DNA from: Anaeromicropila herbilytica
GTDB taxonomy: Bacteria; Bacillota; Clostridia; Lachnospirales; Lachnospiraceae
Assembly (NCBI RefSeq): GCF_016591975.1
Contig: NZ_AP024169.1
Span: forward strand, 2,891,001-2,955,000
Length of the DNA stretch: 64,000 bases
Direction of reading: 5' to 3'
The translations under genes were made by a program, and so were the position numbers. Numbering within the stretch: the stretch's first letter is position 1; the number at the start of each line of letters is the position of its first letter. Below the pieces are notes generated by a model. The model worked only from the letters and a program-made list of their open reading frames with translations, made no database searches and was not told the origin of the DNA. This document shows, one piece after another, positions 35,427 to 43,864 of this stretch.

Positions 35427-36713
35427 CTATAGCTTGATTAAGTTCTCTTCCCATAGTTTTTGTACTGACATTAAGATACCCATTTTAGCATGATACCAAG
35501 TTAGGCCACCTTGAAAATATACTGCGTATGGTGGTTTGATTGGGGCATCGGCGCTTAATTCGATGGATGAACCTTGAATAAAAGCTCCTGCTGCCATAAT
35601 TACATCAGAATTATATCCCGGCATTGCCCAAGGTTCTGGAGTTACATAACTATCTACTGGTGCTGCAGCTTGAATTCCTTTGCAGAATGCAACGATTGCT
35701 TCTTTTGACTTTAATTCCACTGCTTGAATGATATCATGTCTTGATTCTGATCCATTTGGTATAACAGGAAAACCAAGTTTTTCGTAGATATTAGCCGCAT
35801 AGATTGCTCCTTTAAGTGCTCCTGCTACTACTGTTGGCGCCAAGAAAAATCCTTGGAATAATTGTTGATTAATTCCTAAAGTTGCCCCTACTTCTTTTCC
35901 TAAACCTGGTGCTGTTAATCTGTATGCTGCATTCTCAACATATTCTTCTTTACCTACAATATAGCCACCTATAGGTGCTAATCCACCACCTGGATTCTTA
36001 ATTAAGGAACCTACCACTAGATCAGCGCCCACATCACTAGGCTCTATTGTTTCTACGAATTCACCATAGCAATTATCTACCATACAAATGACATCTGGTT
36101 TAATCTTCTTAATAAAGTCAATTAGTTCACCGATTCTTTTTACTGACAAAGTTTTTCTTGTTGCATAGCCTTTTGAACGTTGAATAGTTACTAACTTTGT
36201 TTTATCGTTGATTGCTTTTTTGATATTATCATAATCAAAGTCTCCATTTTCAAGTAAATCAACTTGAGAATATGTAATACCATATTCTTTTAAAGAACCT
36301 TTTGATTCCGTAATTCCAATCACACCTTCTAATGTGTCATATGGCTTTCCAACTGGAGATAATATCTCATCACCAGGTCTAAGATTACCTGATAATGCTG
36401 TACTTAAAGCATGTGTACCACAAGTTAGTTGAGGTCTCACTAAAGCAGCTTCTGCATGAAAAGCAGATGCATATACTGCTTCTAGAGTCTCCCTTCCCAA
36501 ATCATTATAACCATAACCAGTAGTTGCTGCAAAATGAACATCGCTCAATCTGTTATCTTGCATTGCCTTAATTACTTTTAACTGATTATATTCTGCCACT
36601 TGATCTATTCGTTCGAAACGTTCCTTTAAAGAGCTTTCGATATCTTTTGCATATTCAAGTACTTTCGAATCAATTTTTAATTCCTCGTACATTTTTATTA
36701 AATTATTTTCCAT
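35427..36713 (-). CDS. Methionine gamma-lyase/aluminium-resistance family PLP protein
   Basis: 428 residues, resembling family PF06838 (YnbB-like). Typical stretches are HFAATTGYGYNDLGRETLEAVYA, RPQLTCGTHALSTALSGNLRPGD, and the PLP-lysine region GSLIKNPGGGLAPIGGYIVG. These are fold-type I PLP enzymes usually annotated from context as methionine gamma-lyase-like; activity is not well established. AAGGAAGGGTAGACATTATC supports the start. It lies downstream of the ECF genes on the same strand with a gap of about 110 nt, and a shared transcript is possible. Confidence 0.88.
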   Translation of the reverse strand: MENNLIKMYEELKIDSKVLEYAKDIESSLKERFERIDQVAEYNQLKVIKAMQDNRLSDVHFAATTGYGYNDLGRETLEAVYASAFHAEAALVRPQLTCGTHALSTALSGNLRPGDEILSPVGKPYDTLEGVIGITESKGSLKEYGITYSQVDLLENGDFDYDNIKKAINDKTKLVTIQRSKGYATRKTLSVKRIGELIDFIKKIKPDVICMVDNCYGEFVETIEPSDVGADLVVGSLIKNPGGGLAPIGGYIVGKEEYVENAAYRLTAPGLGKEVGATLGINQQLFQGFFLAPTVVAGALKGAIYAANIYEKLGFPVIPNGSESRHDIIQAVELKSKEAIVAFCKGIQAAAPVDSYVTPEPWAMPGYNSDVIMAAGAFIQGSSIELSADAPIKPPYAVYFQGGLTWYHAKMGILMSVQKLWEENLIKL

Positions 36714-36826
36714 GATAATGTCTACCCTTCCTTTAACAAAACCTATCTAAAAATTATAGGCCTATTTATAACATGTACTCTAGTATACATTCTAATCTTG
36801 TTCTGTCTTTCTATTCCTTTCCATCA

Positions 36827-37651
36827 CTAGAAAGGATTATAAAATCTATTTCCATCATAAAAAGTGATAATAATTGCTATCACACTTGATAAAATAACAA
36901 AGATGATACTAAGGTAATCTGACTTGCTGAATTTTTTTTCAGAATACCAGGTTCGTCTTTTGTTTTTTCCAAATCCTCGAAGCTCCATAGCATTACTTAC
37001 AGTATCGATTCGTTCAAGGCTCGAGAATATTAATGGAAATATAATTGCGAACATACTCTTTAACCTGGTAGGTAAGCTTACCTTTACAGACATATCAATT
37101 CCTCTTGCTTCTTGAGCTAATTTAATTTCATTAAAATCATTTTGTACATCTGGTATATATCTTAATGCAATCGCTATGGAGTACCCGATCGTATATTTTA
37201 TACCCAATTTATTTAATGAAGCTGCAAATTCACTTGGATTCGTGGTTAATATGAACATTAAAGCGATTGGAACAACCGTAAAATACTTAAGAATTACATT
37301 GAATTCATAAAATAATTGTTCTTTTGTTATGTCATAAGGTCCTATTATATGGAATATCACAGTTCTACAGTTGTAGATTTTTGTTCCTTGGCCAGGCGAA
37401 AAAGCATAAATTGCTATAACATTGATCAACAGAAAGAAACCAACTACTTTTACTATAGTAGCAACTTGGCGATAATCTGTTTTGGACATCTTAAATAGTA
37501 TAAGACTTAATAGTAGCATTACCCCTAACACTCTAGTATCGTATGTAACCATTCCTACCACCGACCATAGAATAAAGAATATTAGTTTAGTTACACCGCA
37601 TAATCGATGAATCCAAGTATTTTTTTCTGAATAGGTCAATAATTTAGCCAT
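36827..37651 (-). CDS. ecfT: ECF transporter T component (EcfT)
   Basis: 274 residues from ATG 37651, preceded by GGGAGG at 8 nt, overlapping the ATPase gene end by 8 nt. It has five to six membrane segments. The coupling helices carry the EcfT Ala-Arg-Gly signature: LAQEARGIDMS and ELRGFGKNKR. EcfT links the substrate-binding S component to the ATPases. Overlap with the ATPase gene and a nearby S component indicate a dedicated complex. Confidence 0.92.
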   Translation of the reverse strand: MAKLLTYSEKNTWIHRLCGVTKLIFFILWSVVGMVTYDTRVLGVMLLLSLILFKMSKTDYRQVATIVKVVGFFLLINVIAIYAFSPGQGTKIYNCRTVIFHIIGPYDITKEQLFYEFNVILKYFTVVPIALMFILTTNPSEFAASLNKLGIKYTIGYSIAIALRYIPDVQNDFNEIKLAQEARGIDMSVKVSLPTRLKSMFAIIFPLIFSSLERIDTVSNAMELRGFGKNKRRTWYSEKKFSKSDYLSIIFVILSSVIAIIITFYDGNRFYNPF

Positions 37652-39356
37652 TGGATCGTACCTCCCTATCATACTGTATAAATCGTTCTACAAAAGTAGT
37701 AGGATTATCAATATCGCATCTTAACGCTAAATCATATAAAGAAGTCTCTTTTAAGCTAGCTTTTTCTATTATGTCCCTATTGGTTAAGACAGAGGCGGAG
37801 CTATTATCTTCAATTAATTTTCCATCTGCTATTACAATAGCACGATCCGTATATTCAAGCATCAAATGCATATCATGAGTTATTAAAATAATTGTAATAC
37901 CTTGTTCTTTATTTAATTTCTTTAAGAACTCCATAATCTCTGTATAGTGTCTGAAATCCTGCCCTGCAGTAGGTTCATCTAAAATGAGTATTTTAGGTTG
38001 TAATACCAATATTGACGCAATTGTGACTCTCTTCTTTTGACCAAAGCTCAATGCTTGAATTGGCCAATTACGATATTGGTACAAGCCACAGATACGCAAA
38101 GTATCATCTACTCTTTTCTCAATAACCTCTGGTGCCACACCTCTTGCAATTAGTCCAAGTGCTACTTCCTCTTTAATCATTGATTTTGAAATCATCTGAT
38201 TAGGATTTTGCATAACGATACCAATTTTTTCGGCTCTTTCTTTAATAGAATCGGATATCATATCTTGGCCATCATATAATATCATTCCCTTTGTTGGAGT
38301 CTGAAAACCGCAGATTAACTTTGATAGAGTTGACTTTCCTGCACCATTTTTACCAACAATGCTTATCATCTCTCCTTTTTTTATCGAAAATGATATATCA
38401 CTAACAACTTCAACCTGATCATCATATCCAAAAGAAAGATTTGAAACCTTAAGTATCTCACTGTTCATATTCTCTTTTTCTTTTATATCTACAGATTGAT
38501 ACCAATCTCTAACTGCACACTGAAACGCACCTAATTCCATCTTATTTAAATTGCTTGGTTTTGACTCTTTCTTCAATTGACAGCCAGCGTATTTTAAGGC
38601 ACTAATATAAAGAGGTTCTCTTATACCATGTTCTTTTAGAATATTCGATGATAGGATTTCATCTGTAGTGAGATCTGCTACAATCCCACCATTCGCTACA
38701 ACAACAATTCGATCAACATCTCGGTACAATACATCCTCCAAACGATGTTCAATTATGATAATAGTCTTTTTACTCTCATTATGTATTTTATCAATCAAAT
38801 CAATCGCGTACTTACCAGTTGCAGGATCAAGATTCGCTAGTGGTTCATCAAATAATAAAATATCACATCCAACTACCATAACTCCCGCCATGGAAACCCT
38901 TTGCTTTTGTCCACCAGACAATTCTTGCGGAGAGTGTCTTAATAATTCATGAACTCCAACTGTTTTCGCAGCTTGATATACACGTTCTTTCATTTCAACT
39001 TGTTTAACACAATCATTTTCAAGTGAAAATGCTATATCTTCGCCCACAGTAAGACCAACAAACTGCCCATCTGGGTCCTGAAGCACGGTCCCCACTATTT
39101 GAGACATTTCAAAGATCCCTGCTTTATGTGGTGTTTTACCTTTAATCGTTAATTTTCCTTTAATATCGCCTTTATAGGAAAACGGAACTAATCCATTGAT
39201 GCAGTTCGATAATGTTGATTTTCCCGAACCAGAAGGACCTACGATTAACACTTTTTCTCCTTCATATATTGTAAGATTAATATTCTTGAGTGTAGGCTCT
39301 TTTTGCGTACGATATTTAAATGTATAGTTTTCAAATTGTATTATTGGGTTCTTCAT
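37644..39356 (-). CDS. Fused double ATPase of an ECF transporter
   Basis: 570 residues with two complete ABC domains. The first has Walker A GPSGSGKSTL near residue 40, signature LSGGQKQRVSMAG, and Walker B ILLFDEPLANLDP. The second has GKNGAGKSTLSKLI near 335, LSFGQKKRVTIAS, and ILILDEPTAGQDF. It corresponds to EcfA and EcfA' fused in one chain, powering vitamin-type uptake through EcfT. The fused form is typical of systems with dedicated UPF0397/YkoE-like S components. The start follows AAAGGATTCTGAG. Confidence 0.93.
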   Translation of the reverse strand: MKNPIIQFENYTFKYRTQKEPTLKNINLTIYEGEKVLIVGPSGSGKSTLSNCINGLVPFSYKGDIKGKLTIKGKTPHKAGIFEMSQIVGTVLQDPDGQFVGLTVGEDIAFSLENDCVKQVEMKERVYQAAKTVGVHELLRHSPQELSGGQKQRVSMAGVMVVGCDILLFDEPLANLDPATGKYAIDLIDKIHNESKKTIIIIEHRLEDVLYRDVDRIVVVANGGIVADLTTDEILSSNILKEHGIREPLYISALKYAGCQLKKESKPSNLNKMELGAFQCAVRDWYQSVDIKEKENMNSEILKVSNLSFGYDDQVEVVSDISFSIKKGEMISIVGKNGAGKSTLSKLICGFQTPTKGMILYDGQDMISDSIKERAEKIGIVMQNPNQMISKSMIKEEVALGLIARGVAPEVIEKRVDDTLRICGLYQYRNWPIQALSFGQKKRVTIASILVLQPKILILDEPTAGQDFRHYTEIMEFLKKLNKEQGITIILITHDMHLMLEYTDRAIVIADGKLIEDNSSASVLTNRDIIEKASLKETSLYDLALRCDIDNPTTFVERFIQYDREVRSNG

Positions 39357-39533
39357 CTCAGAATCCTTTCCGTCCTAATATACTTTTTATATCCATCAAA
39401 CGATTATACACTGTTTTAGATAAGAAAAAAAGAGTAAACTTGACATTAGTCACTTTTTTATAACATAAAAGACCTATTAAACTCAGGATATTTTAACCCC
39501 TAATCCAAATAGATCTTCTTTTAACGTTATGTA

Positions 39534-40085
39534 CTAATCTTCAACAGATAAACTTGATGTTTTTGATTTCACTTTAGAATATGCTTTCGTTAAAATTGTA
39601 CCAATGATAGCAACAGTAATAATATTTAATAGTGCAGAAGTAGCTCCTTGTGCAAATACTTTATTTGCTGGTTCAGCATAAATAACTATATCAAGGATAG
39701 GTGCAATCACAATCCAAGCAATAATATTTGCCACAACTTGAGCGATATTAAATAGAACAGTTTCTTTCAATCCAAATCCGCCATCTTCAATTTTAAATTT
39801 CAAAGCAAAGATACCAATTATAATACCATATACTCCTTCTGGTATTACCCAACTCCACCATACGCCTCCATAAAAGGACGCATCCGCAATAGCATGACCT
39901 AAAAAGCCAATTGCACCTCCAACTACAGGTCCAAAAATTGCTGACATAAAAGTTAAAAATGCAACTCTTGTCTGTAATTGAGTATTCGGTATGAATCCTA
40001 CTGGAATTGCTGCTAATGTCAATAAAATAAACAAAGCTGTTCCAATTCCAATTGCAGCTACTGATCGTATATCCGATTTCTTCAT
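39534..40085 (-). CDS. ECF transporter S component, UPF0397-like
   Basis: 183 residues from ATG 40085, with AGAGGGAAAAAT upstream; the longer frame to 40187 would cross the predicted promoter. It has five to six membrane segments and UPF0397 features: VAAIGIGTALF, PNTQLQTRVAFLTF, FGPVVGGAIGFLGHAIADAS, WWSWVIPEGVYG, and PANKVFAQG. S components bind vitamins or related compounds; UPF0397 proteins are often labelled riboflavin-type, but the substrate here is unproven. The fused ATPase and EcfT genes follow. No known riboswitch fits into the short leader. Confidence 0.88.
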   Translation of the reverse strand: MKKSDIRSVAAIGIGTALFILLTLAAIPVGFIPNTQLQTRVAFLTFMSAIFGPVVGGAIGFLGHAIADASFYGGVWWSWVIPEGVYGIIIGIFALKFKIEDGGFGLKETVLFNIAQVVANIIAWIVIAPILDIVIYAEPANKVFAQGATSALLNIITVAIIGTILTKAYSKVKSKTSSLSVED

Positions 40086-40118
40086 ATTTTTCCCTCTTTT
40101 CCTAGTATTATGATATGT

Positions 40119-40147
40119 ATTATAGTTTTTGTTGTATAATATGTCAA
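40119..40147 (-). promoter_or_regulatory. Consensus promoter of the ECF operon
   Basis: Minus-strand TTGACA (40142-40147), 17-nt spacer, TATAAT (40119-40124): a perfect sigma-A promoter. The transcript starts near 40112, leaving about 27 nt before the ATG at 40085. Confidence 0.8.
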
Positions 40148-40212
40148 TATTAAATATTAAACAAAAACTAACAAAAATGTATGTCATAAGACAACATTCA
40201 TTATAATATAGA

Positions 40213-40252
40213 CAAAAAAATAATTCAAATGTTCTTTACATTTGAATTATTT
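40213..40252 (-). terminator. Terminator after the HD hydrolase gene
   Basis: AATAATTCAAATGT and ACATTTGAATTATT pair around a 5-nt loop, followed by a T-run on the minus strand. Its right arm overlaps the last codons of the HD gene. Confidence 0.8.
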
Positions 40253-40873
40253 ATTATTCTTCGCCTTTTTTAAAAACAATCTAATATTCTCTTCTTCCAG
40301 TTTTTCATCTGCACCACCTCTACCAAGGCGATCGCACAAACCAAGCAGAGCAATATCATCAATATTCGTTTCCTTTCTTAATCCTTTTAGATCAGCAAAA
40401 GGAAGATCTTTTACTACATATAGTATATACATATGATATTTAACAAGCATTGCAACTTTCTTTATATATTCAGTATCTTGTTGAAAATATTCCAAGAATT
40501 CCTCTACTCTTTTAGCTCCGACTTTATCATGATCATAGGAGGTTATTTTATCTTTTCTATACTTGGTAGTCTCAAACTTACCGATATCATGTAGCAAAGC
40601 GCCCCACATAAACACATTTGAATCACTACTTTTTTCTTTTACTTTAGCTGCTTCATTAAGAACAAGCATTGTATGTTTCCATACATTTCCTTCAGGATGA
40701 TACTTTTTAGATTGTTCAACCTTCTTTAGTCTTGATAACATGTTAAATGGTCTGTCTTCTAGCTCACCTTTTTCATCCAAACTTTCTATATAAATAGATG
40801 GTCTTGTATCATTTAATATATGATAATTAATGTCCTCATACATTTGATTCAATTTGTTGTTTTTCTTGTCCAT
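40247..40873 (-). CDS. HD-domain metal-dependent hydrolase
   Basis: 208 residues. The HD superfamily residues are clear: H in NVWKHTMLVL, HD in ALLHDIGKFETT, H in SYDHDKVGAKR, and the following helical region with KYHMYILYV. HD enzymes cleave phosphate esters or nucleotides; the closest relatives are HD domains of tRNA nucleotidyltransferase-type proteins. Its start codon overlaps the stop of a 50-residue ORF (ATAATGG), so translation is coupled. A terminator follows. Confidence 0.88.
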   Translation of the reverse strand: MDKKNNKLNQMYEDINYHILNDTRPSIYIESLDEKGELEDRPFNMLSRLKKVEQSKKYHPEGNVWKHTMLVLNEAAKVKEKSSDSNVFMWGALLHDIGKFETTKYRKDKITSYDHDKVGAKRVEEFLEYFQQDTEYIKKVAMLVKYHMYILYVVKDLPFADLKGLRKETNIDDIALLGLCDRLGRGGADEKLEEENIRLFLKKAKNNK

Positions 40874-41025
40874 TATCTTCTCGTATTTGGTCCCATTGCT
40901 TGTTTCTTTATGTTATGCGTTTGATTTTGATTTTCAGGTTTTTTATCATTTATTTCTTCGTAATATAAACCATCTGCTTTTTCTATTTCTTCTTTATTCA
41001 ATATTTTATTTTTCTCATTTTCCAT
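40873..41025 (-). CDS. Small hydrophilic 50-residue protein coupled to the HD gene
   Basis: A short frame ATG 41025 to TAA 40873-40875, starting MENEKNKILNKEE, with AGGTAGG 8 nt upstream. Its stop overlaps the HD hydrolase start, a common sign of translational coupling. It is rich in Lys, Glu and Asn, and has no membrane segment. No family is recognised. It could be a real small protein or only a leader that delivers ribosomes to the HD gene. Confidence 0.6.
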   Translation of the reverse strand: MENEKNKILNKEEIEKADGLYYEEINDKKPENQNQTHNIKKQAMGPNTRR

Positions 41026-41107
41026 ATATATTCCTACCTTTTCTTAATCATAATAGGATAGTCTATGCAATATCTTATTATTTATACGAATCTTTATGGC
41101 CTTCTAA

Positions 41108-42094
41108 TTATTGCCCAAAATAGATATTCACCAAATCATATACTCTATCTTTAGTAAGTTTTCCCAATTCCATACTATAAGCAACAGATTCCATCGTTCC
41201 TCCTTTATACTTATTCGATGCGATTTTTGCTTTACTCTCTTTTTCTTTAATCCATTTTAACTGTACTGTTTTGATTTGATCCTTTTCAGATGCTGACATA
41301 TTATTTCGAACAGCAGAATAAATTTTATTTAATTCCTGATCCCAAAGTGAATACTCCTTATCAGCAGTTTTTTTCATATCAAGAGTTGTATCACTATTTT
41401 TCCATAAATTCTTTGTACGTTTTTCAATCTCAAAGCATTCTTTTCTATAGTTAACTACATTAGAAGATATCTTATTAGTTATCAAAATATAATTAATGTA
41501 GTTATTACTATAATATGTATTTACTACTTTTGTATATACTGCACTAGTTATTTTCTTATTATCTCTATAGAACACAGTTTTCGCTGATGCTGTTGCTCCT
41601 GATTCATCATATTGTTTCTTTTCTTCTAATACAGTCACCCTCTTCAAAGAGTTATTTACTAATTGATATATCGTATTAGTATAGCCTCCTGTTCCACCTA
41701 CTGATGCATAAAGAGTTCCTTTTTTATTGTTGTAGCGGATTCCACTTTGACTGCATTGTAGAGTATCAATATATTTAACCTTTCCATTGTATAAGCTAAA
41801 TAAATAACTTTTATAACCCGCAGTATCCTCTTCTTTTGATGCATTTGAAGTTGATAATAACAATTCTACAACTCCATCTTTATTTAAATCGATCATTTGA
41901 TAGCTTTTACATTTTCCCAAATCAAGCTGTTTATAAAGTTTATTTCTGTTCTGAATAACCGATTCAAAAGCTTTCTTAGCTTTCTCATTTAACTTCTGCT
42001 CTGTTGTATTACTACTTGCATACACTCTAGCACTTCCTACCGTAAACGTAATAATTAATAACAGTGCCAGAATATCTTTCATTTTCAGTCTCAT
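41108..42094 (-). CDS. Secreted protein with C-terminal LprI-like (DUF1311) domain
   Basis: 328 residues. A signal peptide (KDILALLLIITFTVGSARVYA) has a likely cleavage site after residue 26. The middle part carries IDLNKDGVVELLLS, an EF-hand-like loop found in many secreted Lachnospiraceae proteins, with beta-rich sequence after it. The C-terminal domain (about 240-320) has the LprI/DUF1311 pattern DQELNKIY, then KTVQLKWIKEKE. LprI of Mycobacterium inhibits lysozyme, but DUF1311 is broad. It lies downstream of the CapA-like gene on the same strand with about 150 nt between. Confidence 0.7.
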   Translation of the reverse strand: MRLKMKDILALLLIITFTVGSARVYASSNTTEQKLNEKAKKAFESVIQNRNKLYKQLDLGKCKSYQMIDLNKDGVVELLLSTSNASKEEDTAGYKSYLFSLYNGKVKYIDTLQCSQSGIRYNNKKGTLYASVGGTGGYTNTIYQLVNNSLKRVTVLEEKKQYDESGATASAKTVFYRDNKKITSAVYTKVVNTYYSNNYINYILITNKISSNVVNYRKECFEIEKRTKNLWKNSDTTLDMKKTADKEYSLWDQELNKIYSAVRNNMSASEKDQIKTVQLKWIKEKESKAKIASNKYKGGTMESVAYSMELGKLTKDRVYDLVNIYFGQ

Positions 42095-42240
42095 ATCATA
42101 CTCTTACCTTTCTTAGAATATATTTAGTAATTATTTTATTTCCAAATAATCCATCTAAGTATACCTCCAAAAAATATCATTTTTATATCATATTTCTAAA
42201 GATTTTATTAAATAGCAAGAATAAGTCCTATATTATTCTA

Positions 42241-43566
42241 TTATTTTTCTTTATACCATTCACCTAATATATTTTTTGCTAACTTTTTCATTTCTCCCAG
42301 CGAAAAGTAACTTTCCTTTTCAAGTCTTAACACCCCATGTACCTTAGCTAGATTTTCTGTATAATCAGAGAGCTTGTACACAGAAAAATTATAATTATTT
42401 GCCTTCTCATAATGAGTTACTATCGGAGTAATAGATGCATTTTTGATTTCAACTTTATCATTTTTCTTTATAAATTCCATATTTGCCATGCCTCCTAACA
42501 TTCTGGGTGCTTCTCTCTGATAGGAAACATAATTACCCAATGAATAATATACGAGCATCTTATGATTCTTAGGTCCATTCACCCACTCTACTGGCTGCAG
42601 AACATGTGGATGTGATCCAATTACTACATCCACACCTTCTTTCGCAAAAAACTTAGTATAATATTTCTGTTTCTCATCTGGATGGTAAGAATATTCTGTT
42701 CCCCAATGTGGAAACACAATAACAACATCTGCAAGTTTTTTCGCTTTTGTTATATCTGCCTTCATCTGGTCTTCATCTAACATATCTATCCTGTAAGATT
42801 GATTGCTTGGCAAAATATGTCCATTCAAGGAGAAGGTATAATTAAGTAATGCAAATTTAATTCCTTTCTTTTCAACAATACGTATGGTATTACGTTCATT
42901 TTGATCTTGATTTACACCTAGAAGTGTTATACATTTTTGTTTCCTCCAGAAAGATAAAGTATAATCTATTGCTTTGGTTCCCTTATCAAGAGTATGGTTA
43001 GTTGCTTGTAGAACAACATCAAATCCAGCTTTTTTAATTGCTTCGCCTATTTCAATTGGGGAGCAAAAATTTGGATAGCCAGAATATCCAACCGATCGAT
43101 CACCAAAAATAGTCTCTTGATTAATCACAGAGATATCAGCCTTTGAAATATCATTCTTTAACTTAGAAAATAAATGATCATAATTTAGAACTTTGTTCTT
43201 TTTTATTCCACTTTTATATACTTCAATATGTACTAAATCATCACCTACAGCTAGGAATGATACAGTGTTATTTTGGTCATCTTGATAAGTTGCAGTGCTT
43301 TCATTCGAGTCATATTGCGAATTACTTTCTTTGGCATCTCTTTGTTCTCCAATAGACTTTGTAGTAGTTGTCGAATTAGGGGTTTTCTTGCTCTCTTTAG
43401 ATATTCCTTTCCCTAATTCATTTTTATCTTCTACTTGTGCCATAGTAGTTACTGTTTTTTTACTATTCCAATCCCCTATATAGTAACCTACTATTGCAAA
43501 TGTTAATACAAATATCACAGTACAAAATACTGCTATATAATTGTAATTTATATTTCTCTTCTTCAT
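42241..43566 (-). CDS. CapA family (PgsA-like) membrane-anchored protein
   Basis: 441 residues. An N-terminal membrane anchor (about 9-28) is followed by a Ser/Thr/Asn-rich linker (30-95), then the CapA calcineurin-like domain: FLAVGDDLVHIEVY, INQETIFGDRS, LQATNHTLDKGT, VFPHWGTEYSYHP and VIGSHPHVLQPVEW. The metal-binding D, N, H residues are kept. In Bacillus, CapA/PgsA helps export poly-gamma-glutamate; other family members have unknown tasks. No capB/capC genes are near, so capsule synthesis is not implied. GGAGTAAAAT supports the start. Confidence 0.88.
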   Translation of the reverse strand: MKKRNINYNYIAVFCTVIFVLTFAIVGYYIGDWNSKKTVTTMAQVEDKNELGKGISKESKKTPNSTTTTKSIGEQRDAKESNSQYDSNESTATYQDDQNNTVSFLAVGDDLVHIEVYKSGIKKNKVLNYDHLFSKLKNDISKADISVINQETIFGDRSVGYSGYPNFCSPIEIGEAIKKAGFDVVLQATNHTLDKGTKAIDYTLSFWRKQKCITLLGVNQDQNERNTIRIVEKKGIKFALLNYTFSLNGHILPSNQSYRIDMLDEDQMKADITKAKKLADVVIVFPHWGTEYSYHPDEKQKYYTKFFAKEGVDVVIGSHPHVLQPVEWVNGPKNHKMLVYYSLGNYVSYQREAPRMLGGMANMEFIKKNDKVEIKNASITPIVTHYEKANNYNFSVYKLSDYTENLAKVHGVLRLEKESYFSLGEMKKLAKNILGEWYKEK

Positions 43567-43744
43567 ATTTTACTCCAATCCATAAGCTTATTTTTATATT
43601 AACTCTACCATTAAAAAGTGTAACTGTTCCCATAAATGTATGTTAATATTTTACAGTTATATTTATAATATACGAAAAAACAATTAATATCAACACAAGA
43701 ATTAGTGAAATACAACTTATCTTTTATATAATTTTCCAAAAGTC
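43567..43744. other. Divergent region before the CapA gene
   Basis: AT-rich sequence without a gene. It should hold the capA promoter on the minus strand, but no convincing hexamer pair was found. Confidence 0.4.
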
Positions 43745-43773
43745 TTGATATTTTACATTATATCATGGATAAT
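43745..43773 (+). promoter_or_regulatory. Possible promoter of the ABC exporter operon
   Basis: TTGATA (43745-43750), 17-nt spacer, GATAAT (43768-43773). A transcript would start near 43780 and include the following palindrome. Confidence 0.45.
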
Positions 43774-43794
43774 AGATAGAGTTTAACTTATAAC

Positions 43795-43830
43795 AGGCTA
43801 GGATGTCAAAGATCTTTGCTACCCTAGCCT
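43795..43830. repeat. 36-bp palindrome in the ABC exporter leader
   Basis: AGGCTAGG and CCTAGCCT form the outer arms and AAAGATCTTT is the centre; 15 of 18 positions pair. The left half contains TAGGATGTCAAA, the same as the terminal repeat of the MITE-like elements. It lies 34 nt before the start codon and lacks a following T-run, so it is more likely an operator, an mRNA stem or a MITE relic than a terminator. Confidence 0.65.
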
Positions 43831-43864
43831 ATAATATTAGATTAAGGAATAGGAGGAACAATAC

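Noticed and set aside
40086..40118. Riboswitch before the ECF S component
   Set aside because: The perfect promoter leaves only about 27 nt of leader, too short for a known vitamin riboswitch.
42241..43566. Poly-gamma-glutamate capsule locus
   Set aside because: Only a CapA-like gene is present; the synthetase genes capB and capC are missing nearby.
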